Under the pieces are notes generated by a model that ran no database searches, was not told the DNA's origin, and saw nothing but the letters and a program-made list of their open reading frames with translations. 51,141 bases of DNA from a candidate division KSB1 bacterium (lineage in GTDB: Bacteria > Zhuqueibacterota > Zhuqueibacteria > Residuimicrobiales > Krinioviventaceae), in NCBI GenBank assembly GCA_034505495.1, contig JAPDQV010000018.1, positions 8,841 through 59,981 on the forward strand, in the 5' to 3' direction. Each line of letters opens with the position of its first letter. Position 1 is the stretch's first letter. Shown here piece after piece: positions 32,601-41,600 of the stretch. The position numbers and the translations under genes are program-made.

Positions 32601-35563
32601 ATTGTGCCGGGGATCAGGGTCTGATTGCCGCCGCCGCTCATGACCACGCGGAAGGGCCGGTCAGGCCGCGCCGTGGCGGTAAACTGCACCGTAAAGCCTC
32701 CGGCACTTGCTGAAAGAATCTGTTGCCCGGCCTGTCCGCCTAAGGTCCAGGATACTTTGGCTTTGCCTTCCGAGTCGGTTACTACGGTTTTCGAAACGAC
32801 ACCGTCTAAGCTTCCGCCGCCCTGCATTACGCGAAAGGTCACCGTTTCATTGACGACCGGGGTGCCGGTGGACAAAGTCACTCTCACTTCCGGCTGGATC
32901 GGCAGCACGCTGCCGACGGTTGCTGTCTGCTCATCTCCGTTCAGCTTAGTGACCAAAACCGTTATGGGCAGCGCCTGCAGGGTGAAACGGATCGGCGAGT
33001 TCTGAGCGGCGCTGAATTCCGCCTGGACGATGATCGGTCCTGGAGTTTGTCCCAGTCTCACGTTGACCTCCGCAATGCCCTGCAGATTGGTGACGACCAT
33101 CGCCGCAGGCTCAAAAGTAACATCTCCTGACACGGCACGGAAGGTCACGGTTTGAGCTGCCGCCCAAGTGCCGTCGCTCCAGGCAACTTGAACGCGAAGC
33201 GGCTGCGGCAACAATTGGCCGACATAACCGGTCTGCCCGTCGCCGGAAATCATCGTCATGACGGCGAGGCGCTGCACAGCCTGCAGATGAAAAATCACGG
33301 GGGAATTGAGCGCCCCTGCCGCAGTTGCCTGAATCGTGATGCCGCCCAAGACGCTTCCCAAGCGCACATTGACCTGCGCCCTGCCGTCAGGACCGCTCAG
33401 GACAACGGCTGCAGGCTCAAAGGTGGCTTGACCGGAAACAACTTGAAAGGTTACCTGTACTCCCGGCGCCGGGGAGCCGTCAGCCCGATTGACCTGCACG
33501 ACCAACGGCTGCGGCAACAGCTGATTGGGGAATCCGGCCTGGCCGTCGCCGGAAATCATGGTCAGTCGAAGAATATTAACAGCCGAGGCAGACAGAGTAA
33601 ATGCAGCCGGACTGTTCGGCTGTTCCGCAATAACTGCATTGACTCTTTGTTCCGCCATATTCCCTAAGCGATAACGTACCGAAGCAGTGCCGTCCAGCTT
33701 GGTATAAACGACGGCGGGCGTGAGAAAAGTGCCGCTCGGATCGTTTGAGGAAAAAGTCACTTTGGCGCCGTAAACGGCATTGCCGTAGGCATCTTTGACG
33801 ACAACCTTCAAAGGGATCGGCAGGTCGCTGTTCGCGGCAGCGCTTTGATTGTTACCCTCAACCACCGAGACCTGCTGGGGCCGCGAAAAGAACAGCTTGG
33901 TCTTGGCTGGAGCCGAAAGCATATGCAGCGTGGTGCCGTCGAGCAGTTTTATTCGGATGTCTACAGAATCTCTTTGGCCCAACCCAATGTGCTGTACGGG
34001 GTCATCCTGGCACAAATAACCGTAGGCGTTTTGGACCTCCCGATAATGAACCAAGCGGGTCATATCTCCCAAAAACCCCTTTTCAAAGACCCAAATTTTC
34101 GTACCGAATCCGCCCAAGTCTCCCTTTGGTCCGCGTCCAAAAATCTTGACCCAACGATTGGTGTTGTTGAGGTCATTGCGGAAAAACCGATTGCCTGAGT
34201 CGGCGCGCAAGTCTTTATTGGCATCCGCTATATAAATATCCAAGTCGCCGTCGTCATCGAAATCGGCCACTGCACCGCCGCGCGGGTCATTCATATAGAC
34301 CTCGATTCCGCTTCTCGAGGCCAAAGAGAAAGACCCGCTGCCGTCATTAAGGTAAAGGCTTATGCCGCCTTCTGTTTTGGGCGCTACAATATCGACATCT
34401 CCGTCGTTATCAACGTCAAACACAAAAGTTGAAAAGCCCCATTGGGTAATATTGAATTGCTTTGAGTGATCGCCGAAAACGCCGTCGCCCCGGTTACGAA
34501 AGACTTTTAACAGTCCAGGATTTCTGCTGACCTGCGGTACTAATATATCCAAATCACCGTCATTATCGATATCAACCAATGTCGCTCCGTTGGCATTATT
34601 ATAAGCATCATCCAGCCTTCTTGCGACCGTTTCATTAATAAACCTGCCAGTCCCATCGTTGATCATGAGCTGGTTATAAATCTTGTACGCGGGATTATAA
34701 TCGCCGATGATTTGCCCGCTCTCTGTTTTTGCGGTATAATTTCGATGCACGATAAAGACGTCCAAATCTCCATCGCCGTCGATATCGCCTACAGCTACGC
34801 CTTGTGTTCCCATATAAGAATGGTTTTTCGGCAGGGTCAAACCGTTATCAACCGGAGTAAACGTCCCATTTCCGTTATTGCGGTAAAATTCGTTGGGTTG
34901 CGGAGGGATTACGATAATTTTTTTCATGTCGTAGCGATTCTCCGCGGGACCCCAATTGACGCCCAACAAATCCAAGTAACCGTCATTGTCCGCATCAAAA
35001 GCAATAACGCCGCGCGTACCGTAGCCGTAAGGTTTGCTGTCAAACTCTGGAAAAACTTCTCGGATGAGCGGAAGGCCCGCCTGATCGCTGACATGGCGGA
35101 AAAATCCGTTTCCGTCGTTTGCATAAAGACGGTTTCGGTCGTCGGTCGTGGCATTAAAAAGGTCAAAATCACCGTCATTATCATAGTCGAAAAAGCATAT
35201 ACCGTGAGAGCCGGTCCAGCCGTAGGGGTCATCAATACCTCTTTTTTGATCTTCCTCGCTGTAGCCTTGGGGCGTTGTAACATAAAGGGTTTCCGGAAGT
35301 TTATTCGCATATCGAACGGCATTCGAAATATAGATATCCGGCAGACCGTCATTATTGATATCTGCCGCCGCCACGCCGTGGCCGTAAGCACTGACCATCC
35401 GGCCTTCTTCATTTTTTACCATATTGCCCGGGACTTTTTTCTGCGAGGTTACTTCTGTAAACCATGTCTGCGCATTCAGATGACTTGCAGATAAAGTCAC
35501 GGCAATCATTAAAACTATATTTTTGAAAAAATATCGATGCTCAAGAATAAAAAGCCTTTTCAT
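29636..35563 (-). CDS. giant exported FG-GAP/UnbV/Ig-repeat protein with T9SS sorting domain
   Basis: A 1975-aa surface or secreted protein. Signal peptide at the N terminus ('IVLMIAVTLSASHLNAQ'), then about seven FG-GAP/VCBS beta-propeller repeats (pattern DxDNDGDxDI). An ASPIC/UnbV domain follows ('GRGPKGDLGGFGTKIWVF', 'QHIGLGQRDSVDIRIKLLDG'); this layout is that of CRTAC1-like proteins. Next come about eleven Ig-like invasin/Big_1-type modules (for example 'MISGDGQAGFPNQLLPQPL'), a cadherin/PKD-like stretch and an FnIII-like module. It ends in the type A sorting signal ('YPNPFNPTTTIAFDLP', 'GIYVVTVAFNGERHSGKLTLLK'). The chosen ATG has AAGGAG 8 bp before it. Adhesion or ligand binding is likely. 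Confidence 0.92.
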   Translation of the reverse strand: MKRLFILEHRYFFKNIVLMIAVTLSASHLNAQTWFTEVTSQKKVPGNMVKNEEGRMVSAYGHGVAAADINNDGLPDIYISNAVRYANKLPETLYVTTPQGYSEEDQKRGIDDPYGWTGSHGICFFDYDNDGDFDLFNATTDDRNRLYANDGNGFFRHVSDQAGLPLIREVFPEFDSKPYGYGTRGVIAFDADNDGYLDLLGVNWGPAENRYDMKKIIVIPPQPNEFYRNNGNGTFTPVDNGLTLPKNHSYMGTQGVAVGDIDGDGDLDVFIVHRNYTAKTESGQIIGDYNPAYKIYNQLMINDGTGRFINETVARRLDDAYNNANGATLVDIDNDGDLDILVPQVSRNPGLLKVFRNRGDGVFGDHSKQFNITQWGFSTFVFDVDNDGDVDIVAPKTEGGISLYLNDGSGSFSLASRSGIEVYMNDPRGGAVADFDDDGDLDIYIADANKDLRADSGNRFFRNDLNNTNRWVKIFGRGPKGDLGGFGTKIWVFEKGFLGDMTRLVHYREVQNAYGYLCQDDPVQHIGLGQRDSVDIRIKLLDGTTLHMLSAPAKTKLFFSRPQQVSVVEGNNQSAAANSDLPIPLKVVVKDAYGNAVYGAKVTFSSNDPSGTFLTPAVVYTKLDGTASVRYRLGNMAEQRVNAVIAEQPNSPAAFTLSASAVNILRLTMISGDGQAGFPNQLLPQPLVVQVNRADGSPAPGVQVTFQVVSGQATFEPAAVVLSGPDGRAQVNVRLGSVLGGITIQATAAGALNSPVIFHLQAVQRLAVMTMISGDGQTGYVGQLLPQPLRVQVAWSDGTWAAAQTVTFRAVSGDVTFEPAAMVVTNLQGIAEVNVRLGQTPGPIIVQAEFSAAQNSPIRFTLQALPITVLVTKLNGDEQTATVGSVLPIQPEVRVTLSTGTPVVNETVTFRVMQGGGSLDGVVSKTVVTDSEGKAKVSWTLGGQAGQQILSASAGGFTVQFTATARPDRPFRVVMSGGGNQTLIPGTIFPEPFSVQVKDRFDNVLEGIPVLFTVTQGEGHLEGERQKTVQTDINGIASVRWTPDPYLGAANVLTAAVQAEQPVLNSPIYWAFPAADISAVNSLLTATTPVLADGDDRSVITVELRNSLNQPLGSGYTVVINSTGDGNRIIYERPITNEQSILRAFLTSTVPEPKVISAKVLGANVTLKAQAVVDFQPAQQTPDRMIVLSGNAQVGVVGEPLPQPFVIKCIDIAGMPMRSCDVRFEVTDGDGHFGGQRGITVRVAGDGLASALLTLGRTAGVRTLVRVSSPGMNNSPLTLYAESRRGEASQLFIAGGDRQVGAPNTELPMPLTVQVTDRFGNSVESYPVEFSVKTGDAVVNGSRSAALQTDAQGKAQVKVKLGSQVGSVLVEARTGFSSVIFSLQTADNRPEADLQRSTLICTSPVPADGVSRSQVIVTLLDKNGNPVVGQAVHLVVIGEAAQVVQADSLSDLQGIVRGYITSTAVGVKIVLAYLMPENLVLEQRGLVEFKRYQAILSLVSGNGQQGIVGQKPAEPLQVRVTSDGIALPRQAVQFIVVSGGGHFNGCDSLIVETDADGLALAEPVLGVIAGMNRFLARLPQAGSPTVTFNVQGMPDMPYALSRIQGENQTASVRMPLPQKFVVAVRDRYNNPCPNTAVFFEALDGGTILTPQPVVSDSTGRAECQAALGTREGRYTFKASVRSGAFVIYTATAVNSNRPPIIIGKRPFDSTVPFHYGDRLTFEITQVYDPDEDPIHYTWYLNDKPIGSQSSFSLYMNSSFPQTNRVRCVVSDGLDAVEVVWTLVLQTKVEVSSFTAHFMPPSNVELKWHISTMTDIAGFNLYRKGEQEERKKINATLIQQEGGEYRFRDDDNLQPGTYVYDLEAVDRTGALVQVDSASVTVAAPQQFVLRPSYPNPFNPTTTIAFDLPKEGQVSVCIYDGRGRLVRQLADNFFAVGRHSLTWDACDEGGNPVPSGIYVVTVAFNGERHSGKLTLLK

Positions 35564-35601
35564 TCGATTCTCCTTACATCCTCCCTTTTTGTGCTGCATT
35601 T

Positions 35602-35630
35602 AAAAAAGGCACGCCTTTCAACGACGTGCC
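35602..35630 (-). terminator. terminator between the two giant genes
   Basis: The minus strand reads GGCACG-N11-CGTGCC followed by TTTTTT, 18 bp past the stop of the 2251-aa gene. The next gene starts only about 40 bp later, so some read-through or an unseen promoter must serve it. Confidence 0.75.
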
Positions 35631-35647
35631 CATTGTTTTTTGGAATA

Positions 35648-38600
35648 TCACTTTAGCAAAACCAATCGCTTGGTATCAACAAAGGTTCCCGCTTTCAAGC
35701 GATAGAAATAGATTCCGCTTGCCAACTTTAGACCGTTGGCATCCGAAGCGTCCCAGATGACGCGATGGCTGCCCGGCGGCAACTCTTCGTCCACCAAGAC
35801 TTTGACCTGTCGGCCGCGAAGGTCGAAAATTTCCAATCTTACATGCTCGCTGCGCGGCAGATCAAAATGAATCTCGGTAACCGGGTTGAAGGGATTGGGA
35901 TAGTTTTGCTTGAGCGAGAAAGCCTCCGGCAAAAGGTTCTTTTCCTTGAGTACGTCGGCAATGAGGCGATAGTTGGCGCGAAAAACCTTGCTGTTGTTAA
36001 CAAATACAGCTTTGGAAGGCAAGGTGTCGGTGCGGTCGTCGTTCCAATGCGTAAAGACCCAATTCTTTCCAGGCGCGGCCGTCAACACGACTTGCGAGCC
36101 GTAATCGTAATCGGCGCGGTCGGGCATGCGGACCAGCGAGCCGTCCGACCCTTCTGTGATAGCGGTGGTCAGCACGCAACCGGAGATGAGCACGCTGTGT
36201 GCGTTCGACCAGCTCGATACGGCCGAAGTGTGGCTCTTGCAGCGGGCGCGCACGCGCACGAGATAGCTGCCCGACGCGGCATAAGCGTGCGAATAATAAC
36301 CGCCGTCCCACGCCAAGTCGTTGTAGGCAGTAAAAGTCGCCTGCTGCGTCAACGGGTTGATCTCCTGAAGCATGACGGCGCTGCCGTATTTGCCTTTGTA
36401 TTCCTGACCGGATTTTCCGCCGAAACGAACGGTGAGATGGAATTTGCCGTCGCTGCCTGGAACGATGTTTCCGAACTTGGCTACGTAACCAGTAGCCGTA
36501 TTGTCGGCCGGCAGGCGGGTATTGGGCGATTGCGGTCCGCTGAACAACGGGTTGCCCATGTCGTCTTTTCCTGCGGAGCTGAGGTTGACGAACGATTCCG
36601 CGCCGTTCAGCGTAACGATCGAGCCGCGCAACCAACCGAATTCATTGCGGTTTGAATAGAAAACCACAAGATAGCTGCGCAGCGGATTGAGGTTGCTGAA
36701 TTCCAGAACGAGCTCATCGTTGGGTGTGTCGATGTACGAGATAGCGCCTCGGCAGTTCAAAATATTGCCGAACACCTCGCCGGCATCCGTGTTTTCGGCC
36801 GGTTCTTCTCCAGCCCACGCTTCCTGCCGCCCGGCATAGATGCCGCCGCTTATGCTGAGCCTTACCGACAGCGCCTCGCCCGTCGCATAATTGACCAGCG
36901 GACCCGAGCTCGGCAGGCCGCTTCCGCCGACGGGAGAGGTATAAGTGGTGATCTTTTCGGAACGCTGCGCGCTCAAATCAACCCACGGCGACGTGGTGCC
37001 GTCGCCCCATTCGAATTGATATTCCAGATCATGCCCCAAACTGCTCGCCGCATTGCGGACGAAAAAGTCGACCCGCTGCCTGCGGAATGCGCTGGTCGGA
37101 GCAAAGATTCTCGGCGTCGAGACAGTCTCTTCCAACGGGATAAAGTTGGCGACGATCTGCAGATTCTTATCCACCCGCATAGTCGTCGGCGATTCGGAGC
37201 CGCTGAGGTCGCCGCTCCAATAAGCGAATCGATAGCCGGAAGCCGGTGTGGCCGTAAAGGTGACCGTAGCGCCCGCTTCCACCGTCGTGTCGCCGACAGC
37301 CGGTGTCGTTGTGCCGCTGTTCGGCGGATTCACGCGCATGGTAATGGTGAACCTTGAGGCTTGGAAATTGGCGATGACCGTTTTATTGGCCGTCATGGTG
37401 ATGGTCGTCGTGGGACTGGTGGGATCTGCGACGTCGCCGCTCCAACCGACAAACCGATAGCCGCTGCGCGGCGTGGCGGTCAATGTAACCACCTGGCCGA
37501 GATCATAGGCATAACTTCCGGCGGCAGGCTGGGTCGTGCCGCCTTCGGGAGGATTGACGATCATCGTCAAGGTGACCTGATTCGGCGCCACCCGCTCGAA
37601 CTGCGCAATGACCGTCTTGTTGCCGGTCATCAAAATGCGCGTCGATTGGGCTGTAGGCGTCTCCACATCGCCCGTCCAGTTCTTGAACACCCAACCGGGA
37701 TTGGGAATCGCCGCAATGTTGACATAGGTGTTTTCGTCGAAACTATGGGTGCCTTCCGGCGGCGCACAGAGACCGGCATTGGGCGGATAGACGATCATGG
37801 TCAGATTGAACTTACGGCCTTGACCGCGCACGAACTTGGCATAGACTTCCTTGTTTTTATCGACCACGACCTGCGTCGTCTGCTGCGTGCTGTCTTCCAC
37901 TTCGCCGTGCCAACCGGCAAAAGTGTAGCCTTCATAAGGAATGGCCGAAATGTTGACCACTTCACCGGGAGCATGCAGCGAAATGCCGGGCGGCGGAGAG
38001 GTAGTTCCGGCTCCCACAGGACTGACGTTCATGCTCAGCACAGTTTGTCCGCTGCCGATTCGCTCAAAGTTCGCATAGACGGTCACGTCGTCTCTCAGCG
38101 TAATGCTGGTCGTAGAAGACAACGGCGAATCGACGCCGCCGCTCCATCCGACGAAACGGTAACCGGTCGCAGGCGTCGCCTTGAGGGTGACCACCGCTCC
38201 GTAGGGGTAGGTATACACCCCTGCTGCAGGCTGCGTCGAACCGCTGCCGTCCGGATTAACGCGGATGGTTAACTGCACCGAATCCGGCGGTCCGGCGACA
38301 AAGTGAGCAATGACGGTTTTGTTGCTGTTCATCACGATGAACGTCGTCGGCCGCTCCGGATCATTGACGTCGCCTGTCCAATGCGAGAAGTGATAACCCC
38401 GATTGGCTACCGCCGTTATGTAAATTTTTTCGTTCAGCCCGAACACATGTACGCCGGGCTCGGGGCCGGTATTGCCGCCGCCGACCGGATCGACCATCAT
38501 GGTCAAAAGCACCTGATTGGGCTTTTGTCTGAAATTGGCCGTCACCTGCTTGTTGCCGTCCATCACGATCGTCGTCGCAGCGCTGTTGGGATCCGTTACC

Positions 38601-41600
38601 GGTCCGCTCCAATTGACGAATTCGAAACCGTTGGCCGGGAAAGCCTGTACGGCGACGACGACGCCGGCGTCATACTGGTACTGACCCGCTGCCGGCATGG
38701 TTGTGCCGCCGCCGGCCGGACTTACGGCAAGGGTCAGCGTATAACGCGGCGAAGCAGTGCGGAAATGCGCAATAATGCTCTTGTCGCCGTTGATGAGAAT
38801 CGTCGTCGTAGGACTCGACGGATTGGCTACGTCTCCCGTCCAGTAAGCAAACTCATACCCCGGTGCGGGAATCGCCTGCAGGTTGACCAGCGTTCCCTGA
38901 GCGTAATAATAAGTGCCGGCCGCCGGCACGGTTGAGCCGCTTCCTACGGGGTTGATGTCAATGGTAAGTCGATATTGCGCAGCTCCAGGAGCAAAATTGG
39001 CGATAATGGTCTTGTTGCCGTTCATCGTCACGGTAGTCGTCAACAGAAAAGGATCCGCAACATCGCCGCTCCAATTGACAAAGTGATAATTGGCTGCGGG
39101 AACCGCCTGCACCGTTACCACTTGTCCGGCGGGATAGGTATAGGTCGCAGGCGCGGGTACCGTGGTGCCGCCGCTTGTCGGATTTACCAAAATCGTCAAC
39201 TGGTAGGTCGTCGGCGGAAGTTGACGGAAAACAGCCGTAACATTTTTATTGCCGTTGATCGTTATCGTCGTCGTGGGACTCGTTGGGTTGGCGACATCTC
39301 CCTGCCATTCTTGGAAGACATAGCCGGGAGCCGGCGTAGCCGTTAGGGTGACGACTTGATTTAAATCGTATTCGTGTACCCCTACCGGCGGATTAGTGGT
39401 ACCGCCCCCTGTCGGAGTCACATTAATATTCAGGGTATAGCGATCGACGCGGGCAAAATTAGCACGAACATTCTTGTCACCATCGATATAGACCGTCGTA
39501 TTGGCGCTCGAAGGATCCGCCACGGGTCCCGTCCAGCCGACGAACTTGAAACCGGCCGCAGGAACGGCGCTGATGTTCACGGTACTGAACGACTTGTAGG
39601 TATTGGTGCCGACGGGCGGCGTGGTTGTGCCTCCGCCTGCAGGGGAAACGTCCATAATCAGTCGGTAAATAATGTTGTCAAAAATAGCTCTCGCCGTTCG
39701 GTTGCGGTCCATTGTCAGCGTCATGCGCGGATTAAAATAGGCGTTTCGAACCCCGTCGATTTGCCATTCCACAAAACGATAACCGGCGGCAGGAAAAGCC
39801 TCTATCGTAACTTCCTGGCCTTGAGGATAGGTATGGGTACCGACGGCAGGGAAGACATTGCCTTTAGCCGGGTCATTGACTTCCATGGTCAATCTTACAT
39901 CCGTGACGGGATCAAAGAAAGGCTTATAGCTTTTATTGGCATCGGCGACGACGGTGATCGTGGCGCTGGTCAAACTCGGGTTGTTGTTCCAATTCCTAAA
40001 ACGATAGCCGCTGCGGGCAAAGGCACGCAGAGTCATAGACTCGTTCTGGTTGAGGACATAAGAGCCGGCTGCAGGATCGGTGTAGCGCTGATTCGGGTCG
40101 TCGGGCGGCAATACGGTGATGGTATAGCGGGGAATGGCCGTAAAAAATGCAATGACCGTCTTGTTGCCCGTCATCAGAATAGTGGTTGTAGGACTCGTAG
40201 TTGACGCCACATCCCCCTGCCAGCGGTCGAAGCGGTAGCCGTTGCTCGGAAAAGCCTGGAGGGTTACCAAAGTATTTGCATCATATTCGATGCTTCCAGG
40301 AGGCGGAGAGGTAGTCCCTCCCACGCCGCCGGCCGGATCGGTCTGGATCGTCAAGGTATAGCGCGGCACCGGCTCGAAATTGGCGGTCACGGTTTTGTTG
40401 CCGTCCATGTAAACCGTAGTCGGATTTGCCGTCGTATTGGCCACAGGCCCAGTCCAATTGACGAAGCGATAACCGGTGGCCGGCAGAGCTCTTATGGTAA
40501 CGGTCGAGTTTTGCGTATATTGATGATTGCCCACAGCCGGATCAGTCGTTCCCCAAGCCGACTGATTAACCTGCATGGTTAGTGTGAACTGGGGCTGAGT
40601 CGAGGATGTAAAATTGGCGGTGATCGTCTTGGCGCTGTTCATGGTTACCGAAATCGTCGCATTACTGCTCGAGACGTCGCCGGTCCAATTAACGAACGTG
40701 TATCCCGGATTGGGAGTAGCGGTAACGGTTACGACCGTTCCGGGCGGATAGCTTGTCGTGCCTGCCGGCGGATTGGTCGTTCCGCCGCCCGCCGGTGAGA
40801 TGTTGATGGTCAACGGGTAGTTGCCCGAGACGGCAAACGTCGCCCGTACGGTTTTCGAGGCGTTCATGATCACCGTCGTGGAAATCGAATTGGGGTTGGT
40901 GACGTCACCTTCCCAACGCACAAAGCTGTATCCGGAATTGGGAATAGCGGTCAAAGATACGATATCCCCTGAGTAAAAGGTGTACGTGCCGGGAGACGGC
41001 GAGGTGCTGCCGCCGGTACCGGCTTCAACGGTGAGAGTGTACTGGATACGCTCAAAATTAGCTCGAATCGTCTTATTGGCGTTCATTATGACGGTGGTGG
41101 AGGCGCTGGTCGGATTGGCAACCTCGCCCGTCCAGCTGACAAAGCGATAGCCGCTGTTCGGCGTGGCCAAAATGCTGATGATGTCGCCGCTGTTGTAATT
41201 GTGCGTGCCGATCGGCGGCGTCGTCGTGCCCCATCCCGCTTCATTGACCTCCATGGTCAGCGTATACTGTAACCGCTCAAAATTCGCCATGACCGTCTTG
41301 TTGCTGTTCAGGGTCACCGTCGTCGTGGCGCTGTTGGGATTGGCCACATCGCCCGTCCAGTTGACGAACCGGTACCCGGAAGCGGGATTGGCGGTAATCG
41401 TCACCACCGTGCCGGCGGGATAGGTGTTGTTGCCGATCGGCGGCGTGGTTGTGCCCCAGCCCGTCTGGTTGACCTGCATGGTCAGCGTAAAATTGGTAAC
41501 GGAAATGTCGCGAAAATTGGCCGTGACGGTCTTGTTGGAATTGATGAAAACAGTCGTCGTCGCGCTGTTGGGATTGGTGACGTCGCCGGTCCAGTTGACA

